39,111 nt of DNA from assembly GCA_029247585.1 (NCBI GenBank), contig JAQWKY010000033.1, positions 1-39,111 on the forward strand, given 5' to 3'. This document shows, piece after piece, positions 1 through 6,889 of this stretch. The notes beneath the pieces are model-generated. The model was given only the letters and a program-made list of their open reading frames with translations. It was not told where the DNA came from and did no database searches. Position 1 is the stretch's first letter; each line of letters opens with the position of its first letter. Position numbers and translations under genes: made by a program. The DNA comes from Flavobacteriales bacterium (GTDB taxonomy: Bacteria > Bacteroidota > Bacteroidia > Flavobacteriales > UBA7430).

Positions 1-110
<110 letters not shown>

Positions 111-246
111 AAAGTTTAATCTGATTTCTGACTCTTACTTATTAACGGGGTAAGTTGTTTTTCTTACCTTTCTCTCTTCCAATATAATTTCTTTCAAAGA
201 ACTTTTTTGTTGGTCGTAAAACTACATTTCTTCGTTTTAGCGGCTG

Positions 247-276
247 CAAATGTACAACCTTTTTATTCCCTCACAA
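247..276 (-). promoter_or_regulatory. rrn promoter, proximal
   Basis: Minus strand: -33 element TTG (276-274), 19-bp spacer, -7 element TACATTTG (254-247). This is an exact match to the Bacteroidota sigma-A consensus TTG-N19-TAnnTTTG and points to the 16S gene. The downstream flank GCAGCCGCTAAAA is nearly repeated after the distal promoter (GCCACCGCTAAAA), which suggests duplicated promoter units. Confidence 0.8.
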
Positions 277-349
277 GACTTTTATAAAAAAAAACAATAT
301 TTCTTAAAACGCTCAGGAAATTAGTTTCCCCTCTTAAAAAAAGGGACTG

Positions 350-380
350 CAAAAATACAAAGCTTTTCGCTTTTACACAA
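350..380 (-). promoter_or_regulatory. rrn promoter, middle
   Basis: Minus strand: TTG (380-378), 20-bp spacer, TATTTTTG (357-350), followed by CAGTCCC. It fits the Bacteroidota consensus slightly less well than its two neighbours because of the one-base longer spacer. It lies between the proximal and distal rrn promoters. Confidence 0.6.
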
Positions 381-450
381 AATAAAAATGCGAATATTTT
401 TAAGAAAAATTAGACTTGTTAAAGAACGTCGCTGTTGTTTTTAGCGGTGG

Positions 451-480
451 CAAATGTAGCCTCTTTTTTCATTCACACAA
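451..480 (-). promoter_or_regulatory. rrn promoter, distal
   Basis: Minus strand: TTG (480-478), exactly 19 bp, TACATTTG (458-451). With the two promoters nearer the gene it forms a tandem array that accounts for most of the gene-free stretch 111-592. Outside these elements that stretch is AT-rich and I see no gene in it. Confidence 0.8.
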
Positions 481-592
481 ACCTCAGGGGAGATTATTTT
501 TAAAGAATTCCTAAGGCTTTATATGTCAGGCACAAAGGAGATGAGAAATTTTAATCCTAAACGAAAAAACGCATCATCAACAAGGAATGTGA

Positions 593-1300
593 TTAGGGTG
601 TCGATTTTGAAACCGTTAGAATTTTACCGTTGTAGAACTGAGGCCCAGTTAATGAAAAATCTAATATGTAAGTCGCCATTTCTTTTGCCGACGTAGGAGC
701 TTCATAACCTGGAAAGGCTTCTTCAAGCATTTCAGTTTGCACGGCACCTAGTGCAAGACAATTGAATGACAATGAGGTTTCCTTATATTCTTCTGCCAAA
801 CACTCCGTTAAACCAACTAGAGCAGCTTTGGAAGAACTGTAAGCAGTTAAACCCGGAAACTTCACAGAACCCTGAACACCTCCAACACTACTTATATTAA
901 GTACATGTGCTTCTTCCGAGAATTTCGGCATCATCAATTGTGTAAGTTTAAATACAGAACTCACGTTGACGCGATAAACTCGCTCCAACTCTTCAGACGA
1001 TATCTCCGTAAAAGGTTTTACGACGAGTGCTCCTGCGTTATTGACAAGAATATCTACTTTATCAAAGCATTCTGAAACAAAAGGCATCAGATCGGTTTCA
1101 AAGTCGCCATCCACCAAATCAAAAGAAATGACATGTACCTTCGACTTAGAATTTAAGCGCGAGCACTCTTTTTTCAAGAACTCCAACCGACTTAAATTTC
1201 GAGAAATAGCAACAACTTCATGCCCCGCAAGAGCATACTGCTTCACCAACTCAAAACCGATACCTCTACTTGCTCCTGTTACGATTACCTTCTTTCCCAT
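593..1300 (-). CDS. SDR family NAD(P)-dependent oxidoreductase
   Basis: A 235-residue classical short-chain dehydrogenase/reductase. Visible motifs are the Rossmann cofactor site TGASRGIGFE (residues 8-17), NNAG near 87-90, and a Ser-Tyr-Lys catalytic set: Ser in NISSVGG, and Tyr/Lys in AYSSSKAAL. The length is typical. Its ATG overlaps the stop of the upstream ferredoxin-reductase-like gene by one base (TAATG), so the two are probably co-transcribed and translationally coupled. The substrate cannot be read from the sequence. The C-terminal PQFYNGKILTVS resembles SDRs that end after a product-binding loop. Confidence 0.9.
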   Translation of the reverse strand: MGKKVIVTGASRGIGFELVKQYALAGHEVVAISRNLSRLEFLKKECSRLNSKSKVHVISFDLVDGDFETDLMPFVSECFDKVDILVNNAGALVVKPFTEISSEELERVYRVNVSSVFKLTQLMMPKFSEEAHVLNISSVGGVQGSVKFPGLTAYSSSKAALVGLTECLAEEYKETSLSFNCLALGAVQTEMLEEAFPGYEAPTSAKEMATYILDFSLTGPQFYNGKILTVSKSTP

Positions 1301-2367
1301 TAGATATCATCAAAATCAATTACTAATTTCTCTGAGGTAGGGTGAGACTGGCAGGCAAGCACATAGCCCTCATTCACCTCACTCTCATCCAGCCCGAAAT
1401 TCACATCCATCTTAACAGAACCCTCAATCACTTTGGCTCTACACGCACAACAAACGCCTCCTTTGCATGCAAAGGGGACATCTGCATCTGCAGCCATTGC
1501 TGCATCTAAAACCGCATCTCCATCGCTAGACAACTCAAAGTGAAAAGACTCTCCGTATACAATAACTTCTACCTGACTGTCAACAACAGTTCCCTCTTCT
1601 TCAAGTACGACTTTTTTCTCGGAAGCACTCGTAGTGAACAACTCAAAATGAATCGAATTCTCTGGAAGACCTATATCAATAAGAGCCTCCTTAACATCAA
1701 AAATCATGGCTTCAGGACCACACAAAAAGACCTCATCAAGCTCGGTCATGTCAATCAAATCTTGATGATAAGCCCGACATTTTTCGGCAGAAAGTCTCCC
1801 ACTAAATTTCTGTTCAGCCGAAGCATCTCTGCTCAACACGTGATGCACTTGCAAACGATCTGGATACGCTCTTTGTAAATCTTCCAAATCACTGTTGAAG
1901 ATGATTGTCTCCTTACTCCTATTCCCATAAAATAAAGTAAAAACACTTTCTGACTCCGTTTTTAAAACGGCACGAATGATTGACATAATAGGCGTAATAC
2001 CAGAACCGGAAGCAAAAGCTGCGTAATTCTTCTCTTGATCAGCCGAAACTTTTGTATTAAAATTCCCCAGTGGGGCCATCACATCTATAGCATCCCCGAC
2101 AGCTATAGTCGTATTTGCATAGGTAGAAAACTTACCGTTTGGAATTTGCTTCACGGCAACTCTTAACTCTTCATCAAAGGGAGACGAACATATTGAATAA
2201 GATCTGCGAACATCTTCGCCATCGACATTCGTTCTCAAGGTTAGGTATTGCCCTTGGACAAACTGAAAAGTAGCTTTTAAGTCTTGAGGAACATCAAACA
2301 AAATGGAAACAGCATCTGAAGTCTCTCTCTTTACCTCTTTTACTTTGAGTGTGTGAAAATTAGTCAT
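1300..2367 (-). CDS. PaaE-like ferredoxin-NADP reductase / 2Fe-2S oxidoreductase
   Basis: About 355 residues with the layout of PaaE/Hmp-type reductases. An N-terminal FAD-binding barrel has RRSYS, an NAD(P)-binding domain has GSGITPIMSI and LCGPEAMI, and a C-terminal plant-type 2Fe-2S ferredoxin domain has the cysteine pattern CKGGVCCAC plus a distal Cys in VLACQSHP. It would pass electrons from NAD(P)H through FAD to the iron-sulfur cluster and on to an oxygenase or other partner. I chose the ATG at 2367 rather than the in-frame ATG at 2436: MTNFHTLKVKEV is the family-like start, and a TATTTTTG -7 box at 2391-2384 lies between the two. No paaABCD genes are nearby, so a phenylacetate role is unproven. 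It is coupled to the downstream SDR. Confidence 0.88.
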   Translation of the reverse strand: MTNFHTLKVKEVKRETSDAVSILFDVPQDLKATFQFVQGQYLTLRTNVDGEDVRRSYSICSSPFDEELRVAVKQIPNGKFSTYANTTIAVGDAIDVMAPLGNFNTKVSADQEKNYAAFASGSGITPIMSIIRAVLKTESESVFTLFYGNRSKETIIFNSDLEDLQRAYPDRLQVHHVLSRDASAEQKFSGRLSAEKCRAYHQDLIDMTELDEVFLCGPEAMIFDVKEALIDIGLPENSIHFELFTTSASEKKVVLEEEGTVVDSQVEVIVYGESFHFELSSDGDAVLDAAMAADADVPFACKGGVCCACRAKVIEGSVKMDVNFGLDESEVNEGYVLACQSHPTSEKLVIDFDDI

Positions 2368-2383
2368 AAATAAATGTTTGACA

Positions 2384-2391
2384 CAAAAATA
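2384..2391 (-). promoter_or_regulatory. Putative -7 box for the ferredoxin reductase gene
   Basis: TATTTTTG on the minus strand, about 17 nt before the chosen ATG. No clear TTG is seen at the ideal distance, so this is a partial match. It favours the shorter reading frame. The rest of 2437-2702, between the divergent genes, is AT-rich with no recognisable gene. Confidence 0.4.
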
Positions 2392-2702
2392 TGCAATTCC
2401 TCCTTGAAGACTTATCGTTTGTATAAAAAGATTCATTGAGTTCTATGAACACCCAGTAATTCTTGTAAAATTAATCCTCTTACAATAAGTCATTACTCAA
2501 AACCGCTAAAACTCTTTTTACATCAACTCCTCAAAGAAGGATAAATTGAAAAACTATTTTTTTGTAATTTGGCATTATCTAACAGTTCGGAAACCCAATA
2601 AAATTATTCAAATTCATAGAAAGCATCTTAAGATATACTAACAACATAAGCATCTAAAGATGATACAAAAAATTAAAGTCTATTAAACAGCACAAACAAC
2701 AG

Positions 2703-3470
2703 ATGATCGACCCTATAGAACAAGGTGGTGTAAATACTTCCATTATAAACAATATTGCTACGATTGAATTTCACCATCCACTTAGTAATTCTTTACCGAG
2801 AGCAATCCTGAAAAAGCTCGCCGAGACGATTTCCAAAATGGGCAAGCAAAAGGAAGTCTCTGTGATTGTTTTAAAAAGTGCAGGTGAAAAGGCTTTTTGT
2901 GCGGGTGCATCCTTTGATGAGTTGATTCGTATTTCTTCTCCTGAAGAGGGCAAAATATTCTTTAACGGTTTTGCGCAGGTCATCAATGCAGCTAGAGTAT
3001 GCCCTAAAATCATCATTGGGCGAGTTCAAGGAAAAGCTGTTGGGGGAGGTGTAGGTATTGTAGCTGCCACCGACTACTGCTTTGCTACAAAAACTGCGGA
3101 TGTTAAATTAAGTGAATTATCAATCGGTATTGGCCCGTTTGTGATTGGCCCGGTAATTGAAAGAAAAATCGGATTGACCAATACGAGTTACTTAACCCTC
3201 AATTCGTCGGAATGGAAATCCGCTGAATGGGCAAAAGAAAAGGGCCTTTATGCCGAAATATATGACAACGTCAGCCAAATGGATGAGGCCGTTGAATCGC
3301 TTGCAACAAAACTGAGCAAATCAAACCCTGATTCTTTAACAGCACTTAAAAAAATATTTTGGGAGGGTACTGAAAATTGGGATGATTTGCTTTCAAAAAG
3401 AGCCGAAATTAGCGGAGCTTTAGTCCTTTCAAAATTTACCCAGAAAGCTCTTAAAAATTTCAAAAAGTAA
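2703..3470 (+). CDS. Enoyl-CoA hydratase/isomerase family (crotonase) protein
   Basis: A 255-residue crotonase-fold protein. The oxyanion-hole segments are AFCAGASFDEL (around residues 64-74) and GKAVGGGVGIVAATD (around 114-128). The usual second catalytic Glu position falls in the segment LSELSIGIGP. Family members act on acyl-CoA thioesters as hydratases, isomerases or related lyases. It is divergent from the PaaE-like gene and lies 96 bp before the fused E1 gene, in the same orientation. That hints at branched-chain or other acyl-CoA catabolism but does not prove it. Exact reaction not assignable. Confidence 0.88.
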   Translation: MIDPIEQGGVNTSIINNIATIEFHHPLSNSLPRAILKKLAETISKMGKQKEVSVIVLKSAGEKAFCAGASFDELIRISSPEEGKIFFNGFAQVINAARVCPKIIIGRVQGKAVGGGVGIVAATDYCFATKTADVKLSELSIGIGPFVIGPVIERKIGLTNTSYLTLNSSEWKSAEWAKEKGLYAEIYDNVSQMDEAVESLATKLSKSNPDSLTALKKIFWEGTENWDDLLSKRAEISGALVLSKFTQKALKNFKK

Positions 3471-3516
3471 TCCTGCACCCCTTGGTATTAAATGCGTGAA
3501 ATAATTTAACCATTTA

Positions 3517-3569
3517 ATGCAAAAATCATCGCCAGTAAAAAAACCTTAGTAAAGGCCTATCAACTGATG
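3517..3569 (+). other. Likely missing N-terminus of the E1 gene with A7 slippery tract (-1 frameshift or homopolymer indel)
   Basis: An ATG at 3517 opens a short frame, MQKSSPVKKP, ending at TAG 3547-3549. It crosses a run of seven A at 3537-3543, phased as A AAA AAA. A -1 shift there, or one extra A, continues as TLVKAYQLMQTARAMSDLF directly into the large E1 frame, which is open back to 3510 but has no ATG, GTG or TTG before 3567. The residues just before the annotated Met look like the first E1-alpha helix, so the true protein probably starts at 3517. A sequencing or assembly error, transcript slippage and programmed frameshifting all fit. Confidence 0.6.
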
Positions 3570-5582
3570 CAGACGGCTAGGGCCATGTCAGATTTATTCG
3601 AAGCGAATGCTTCAAAAACAAGTAAATATGTACACGCCTGTTCCAACGGACATGAGGCCATACAAATTGCTTTAGGCCTGCAATTAAAGCCCCAAGATTG
3701 GGTTTCTCCCTATTACAGAGACGACTCTATGCTTCTGAGTCTTGGCTTGCAACCCTATGAATTAATGCTACAACTTCTTGCTAAGAAAGACGACCCCTTC
3801 TCGGGAGGCAGAACCTACTATGCCCACCCTAGCTTAAATAGAGAGGACATGCCAAAAATACCTCACCAATCATCCGCAACAGGTATGCAAGCCATACCAA
3901 CCACAGGCATAGCTATGGGAATTCAATATCTGGAGACTCAAGGATTAGCAAAAGATTACGGAGATGAAAAACCTGTAGTGGTTTGCTCTATTGGCGATGC
4001 AGCGATGTCTGAAGGAGAAGTCTCTGAAGCGCTACATATGGCTGCCCTAAAACAATTCCCTATTTTGTATCTGGTACAAGATAACGAATGGAACATTTCG
4101 GCACATGCTTCCGAAATCCTTCCTAATGATGCTTCACAATTCGTACAAGGATTTAAGGGTATTGAACTAAAATCCATAAATGGCAGCCTGTTCACTGAAT
4201 CCTACAGAACCATAAAGGAGGTTTTGAAAACGATTCGTAAAGAACGTCGACCCTTTATGATACATGCCAAAGTACCTCTTTTAGGGCACCACACATCTGG
4301 AGTAAGAAAGGAATGGTATCGTGACGATTTGGAAGAACATGAAAAAAGAGATCCACTTCCCATATTGCAAAAACAACTCATCGACATAGGGGTAAGTCAA
4401 AAAGAAATCGATACCATTGATGCAAGTAGGATCAAAACTGTGAAATCGGATTATAACAAAGCACTTCAGGCAGAAGACCCCGCTCCAAAAGATTTATTTA
4501 CTCATGATTTCGCACCCACCCCAGTCACAAAAGAAACAGGCGAAAGGTCTCCAAATGGCAATAAAAAAATCATGATGGTGGACGCAGCTCTTTTCGCTAC
4601 GCAGGAAATTTTTGAAAAACATCCCGAAGCTCTGATGTATGGTCAGGATGTGGGAGCACGTCTTGGCGGCGTGTTTCGAGAAGCGGCTACGCTAGCAGAC
4701 AAATTTGGAAGACACCGTGTTTACAACACCCCCATCCAAGAAGCCTTCATTATTGGCTCTACCGTAGGAATGTCTGCCGTGGGGTGTAAACCCATCGTTG
4801 AAGTACAATTTGCAGATTACATATGGCCAGGACTTAACCAGCTATTCTCTGAGGTGAGTCGCTCTTGCTATTTATCCAATGGCAAATGGCCGGTAAGTAC
4901 CATCATACGTGTTCCCATCGGTGCATACGGCTGTGGAGGGCCGTATCATTCATCATCCATAGAGTCAATTCTGACAAATATTCGAGGTATTAAAATAGCT
5001 TACCCCTCTTCAAGCGCAGACTTGAAGGGACTTATGAAAGCCGCCTTTTACGACCCAAACCCTGTGATTATGTTGGAACATAAAGGCCTTTACTGGTCTA
5101 AGATAAAGGGTACTGAAGAAGCAAAATCTATTGAACCCGATGAAAACTACATGATTCCCTTTGGGAAATCTCGTACGGTGTTGGAAGTAGAAGCTTCAAA
5201 GCTGTACTCGAACAACACCCTAGTTGTCGTCACCTACGGAATGGGCGTACATTGGGCGAGTACTGCGGCAAAATCTCATCCGGGGCAAATCGAAATCCTA
5301 GACCTAAGAAGCTTAGTTCCACTAGATCGAAAAGCCATCTTCAAATCCGTTCGCAAACTCAACAAGTGTTTGGTGCTTACCGAAGAATCTGTAGGTTTTG
5401 GGTTTGCTCAAGCCCTCGCAGGAGAAATACAACAAGCGTGTTTTGAAAATTTGGATGCCCCAGTTAGAGTATTGGGAGCAGAGAACTTACCCGCCATACC
5501 ACTCAATAGCACACTAGAAGCTGCCATGATACCTAATGCTGAAAAAGTTGAAAAAACAATCAGAGAATTGTTACTGTACTAA
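3567..5582 (+). CDS. Fused alpha-beta E1 component of a thiamine-dependent 2-oxoacid dehydrogenase
   Basis: A 671-residue protein with both E1 halves in one chain. The N-terminal half has the TPP-binding segment GDAAMSEGEVSEALHMAALK followed by QDNEW (around residues 142-173), and the HHTSG..EWYRDDLEEHEKRDP stretch typical of E1 alpha. The C-terminal half (from about 335) is transketolase-like E1 beta, with YGQDVGARLGGVFR, TPIQEAFIIGSTVGMSAVG and QFADYIWPGLNQL. It decarboxylates a 2-oxoacid, probably a branched-chain one, and reductively acylates a lipoyl E2. No E2 or E3 gene is adjacent. The ATG at 3567 lies inside what looks like the first helix (KAYQLM), so the frame is probably N-terminally short; see the A7 tract entry. 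Confidence 0.9.
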   Translation: MQTARAMSDLFEANASKTSKYVHACSNGHEAIQIALGLQLKPQDWVSPYYRDDSMLLSLGLQPYELMLQLLAKKDDPFSGGRTYYAHPSLNREDMPKIPHQSSATGMQAIPTTGIAMGIQYLETQGLAKDYGDEKPVVVCSIGDAAMSEGEVSEALHMAALKQFPILYLVQDNEWNISAHASEILPNDASQFVQGFKGIELKSINGSLFTESYRTIKEVLKTIRKERRPFMIHAKVPLLGHHTSGVRKEWYRDDLEEHEKRDPLPILQKQLIDIGVSQKEIDTIDASRIKTVKSDYNKALQAEDPAPKDLFTHDFAPTPVTKETGERSPNGNKKIMMVDAALFATQEIFEKHPEALMYGQDVGARLGGVFREAATLADKFGRHRVYNTPIQEAFIIGSTVGMSAVGCKPIVEVQFADYIWPGLNQLFSEVSRSCYLSNGKWPVSTIIRVPIGAYGCGGPYHSSSIESILTNIRGIKIAYPSSSADLKGLMKAAFYDPNPVIMLEHKGLYWSKIKGTEEAKSIEPDENYMIPFGKSRTVLEVEASKLYSNNTLVVVTYGMGVHWASTAAKSHPGQIEILDLRSLVPLDRKAIFKSVRKLNKCLVLTEESVGFGFAQALAGEIQQACFENLDAPVRVLGAENLPAIPLNSTLEAAMIPNAEKVEKTIRELLLY

Positions 5583-5619
5583 ATACCTCAATCATCATCG
5601 ACTAAAAAAGGTACTAACT

Positions 5620-5654
5620 AAAAAATCCCCTTGAGATTTCTCAAGAGGATTTTG
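5620..5654 (-). terminator. Rho-independent terminator of tRNA-like RNA copy 1
   Basis: Minus strand: an A-rich start, hairpin ATCCTCTTGAG / CTCAAGGGGAT with loop AAAT, then a T run. It begins a few bases after the tRNA-like 3' end and ends the transcript there. The arms are symmetric enough that it could also act for the rightward E1 gene. Confidence 0.85.
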
Positions 5655-5658
5655 TTTG

Positions 5659-5767
5659 CTGTAGGAGAAGGATTCGAACCTCCACGAAGTGGTTAGTCTA
5701 AAAGATTTATTCCAGGACCTTCACCCTCGAGACAGGAGGGCATGTCTGCCAGTTTCATCACCCCACA
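5659..5767 (-). tRNA. Class II (Leu-type) tRNA-like RNA, anticodon-position GUC, copy 1
   Basis: The minus strand folds as a cloverleaf. The acceptor is TGTGGGG/TCCTACA (7 bp with two G-T pairs; an extra C-G pair is possible). U8-G9 is followed by D-stem ATG/CAT around a loop containing GG, matching tRNA-Leu layout (TGATGAAACTGGCAGACATG). The anticodon stem is CCCTC/GAGGG with loop CTGTCTC, and the T arm is GGAGG-TTCGAAT-CCTTC. Loop positions 34-36 read GTC, nominally Asp, yet the body is class II with a ~40-nt variable region. Position 37 is U, where a purine is usual. CCA is not encoded. It could be an unusual tRNA, a regulatory tRNA mimic or a decayed gene. The near-perfect second copy argues against simple decay. 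Confidence 0.6.
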
Positions 5768-5789
5768 GTGTTGTAGTGATTAACTGGTG

Positions 5790-5821
5790 TAAATATAGCA
5801 CAACAGACCGCTTAATTACAA
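5790..5821 (-). promoter_or_regulatory. Promoter of tRNA-like RNA copy 1
   Basis: Minus strand: TTG (5821-5819), 21-bp spacer, TATATTTA (5797-5790), about 22 nt before the RNA. Copy 2 has the same elements and spacing. From here to the second unit (about 5822-6081) the DNA is AT-rich with no gene that I can recognise. Confidence 0.55.
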
Positions 5822-6082
5822 ATAAAACAACAAATAAGCTTTATTTTTATTTAAAATGTAATTAAATAAGGCTTTAATTAACTTTTATTAAATGCAGAGT
5901 CCAATTAATCAATTCAAATTGTCAATTTAATAAAATCAAACACTGATATTTTTGTGGTTTCATCGGGTGGACGAAGGCATTGTTTGCTGATATTGACAAA
6001 ACATTGATGGATATCGCTAGAATAAATACCATTCCGATGAAAAACAAAAGAGTTAACTAAAGTCCTAAAGATGAAATAAACT

Positions 6083-6116
6083 AAAAAATCCTCTTGAGAT
6101 CTCTCAAGAGGATTTT
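6083..6116 (-). terminator. Rho-independent terminator of tRNA-like RNA copy 2
   Basis: Minus strand hairpin ATCCTCTTGAG / CTCAAGAGGAT with loop AGAT, followed by TTTTTT. The stem is perfectly paired, whereas copy 1 has one G-T pair. This supports independent transcription of each copy. Confidence 0.87.
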
Positions 6117-6121
6117 GTTTG

Positions 6122-6229
6122 CTGTAGGAGAAGGATTCGAACCTCCACGAAGTGGTTAGTCTAATGATTTATTCCAGTACCTTCACCCTCGAGACAGGAG
6201 GGCATGTCTGCCAGTTTCATCACCCCACA
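6122..6229 (-). tRNA. Class II (Leu-type) tRNA-like RNA, anticodon-position GUC, copy 2
   Basis: A second copy, 463 bp from the first. Acceptor, D arm, anticodon arm (loop CTGTCTC) and T arm are identical to copy 1. By eye the only differences are in the apical part of the long variable arm (GTACTGG instead of GTCCTGG, and ATCATTAGAC instead of ATCTTTTAGAC). Promoter and terminator are also conserved, so the whole transcription unit was duplicated. Variable-arm pairing looks like GAA-GGT with ACC-CA-TTC, giving an unusually long extra arm. Charging and decoding function are unknown. Annotation software may call it tRNA-Asp, tRNA-Leu or undetermined. Confidence 0.6.
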
Positions 6230-6251
6230 GTGTTGTAGTGATTAACTGATG

Positions 6252-6283
6252 TAAATATAGAACAACAAAGCACTCAATTACAA
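6252..6283 (-). promoter_or_regulatory. Promoter of tRNA-like RNA copy 2
   Basis: Minus strand: TTG (6283-6281), 21-bp spacer, TATATTTA (6259-6252). The -7 to RNA-start distance is the same as in copy 1. It diverges from the Lrp promoter a few tens of bases to the right. Confidence 0.55.
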
Positions 6284-6308
6284 ATAAATCAATAAAATAG
6301 TTATATTT

Positions 6309-6338
6309 TTGATAATACAACAATATTAAGTACATTTG
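6309..6338 (+). promoter_or_regulatory. Promoter of the Lrp/AsnC-type regulator
   Basis: Plus strand: TTG (6309-6311), exactly 19 bp, TACATTTG (6331-6338), a perfect Bacteroidota consensus. Transcription should begin near 6344-6346. That rules out the TTG codon at 6343 as a normal start and points to the ATG at 6370. Confidence 0.75.
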
Positions 6339-6369
6339 ATTATTGATAATTAAATTAAACAAGGCTAGA

Positions 6370-6831
6370 ATGGACTCAAATTATCAAATTGACAATATTG
6401 ATCGAAGTATTTTAGGTATTTTAATGAAGGATGCGAAGACTCCGTACACTGAAATCGCCAAAAAATTGATTGTTTCTCCAGGAACCATTCATGTTCGCAT
6501 GAAAAAAATGGAAGATGCGGGGATCGTAAAAAAGAGTCGACTCAATGTGAATTACGAGTTGTTGGGTTACGACATGACTTCCTTTTTAGGAATTTACTTG
6601 GAAAAAGGCTCTAATTACAAGGATGTTATTGAACAATTAAACCAAGTTCCTGAAATTGTTGAAGCTCATTACACGACAGGTGTGTATAGTATCTTTGCTA
6701 AGATACGCTGTAAAAACACCAAACACATGAGACAGGTATTGAATGAAGAAATTCAATCGGTAACCGGCATACAAAGAACAGAAACCATCATTTCCCTTGA
6801 ACAAAGTATCGACAAGCAGATTCTTCTCTAA
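6370..6831 (+). CDS. Lrp/AsnC family transcriptional regulator
   Basis: About 153 residues beginning MDSNYQIDNIDRSILGILM. An N-terminal winged helix-turn-helix (TPYTEIAKKLIVSPGTIHVR, recognition helix around residues 30-50) is followed by a RAM/AsnC ligand-sensing domain (VEAHYTTGVYSIFAKIRCKN..., VTGIQRTETIISLEQSI). Family members form dimers to octamers and sense amino acids or related small molecules. The ligand here cannot be read. The upstream in-frame TTG at 6343 would add nine residues but lies at the predicted transcription start. It is a single-gene unit ending in a strong terminator, divergent from the tRNA-like RNAs. Confidence 0.93.
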   Translation: MDSNYQIDNIDRSILGILMKDAKTPYTEIAKKLIVSPGTIHVRMKKMEDAGIVKKSRLNVNYELLGYDMTSFLGIYLEKGSNYKDVIEQLNQVPEIVEAHYTTGVYSIFAKIRCKNTKHMRQVLNEEIQSVTGIQRTETIISLEQSIDKQILL

Positions 6832-6841
6832 AGTACAAAGC

Positions 6842-6874
6842 AAAAAAAAGTCCCCAATTGGGGACTTTTTTTTT
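6842..6874. terminator. Bidirectional terminator between the Lrp gene and pdhC
   Basis: Hairpin AGTCCCC-AATT-GGGGACT flanked by A8 on the left and T9 on the right, so it works for both convergent genes. Confidence 0.92.
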
Positions 6875-6889
6875 AAATGAGTATAAATT

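Noticed and set aside
5659-5767. Ordinary tRNA-Asp(GUC)
   Set aside because: tRNA-Asp is class I with a short variable loop and a purine at 37. This RNA has a ~40-nt variable region, a leucine-like D arm and U37.
5659-6229. tmRNA or selenocysteine tRNA
   Set aside because: It is far too short for tmRNA and has no tag frame. The acceptor/T-arm arrangement (7 or 8 + 5) and GTC loop do not fit tRNA-Sec (UCA anticodon).
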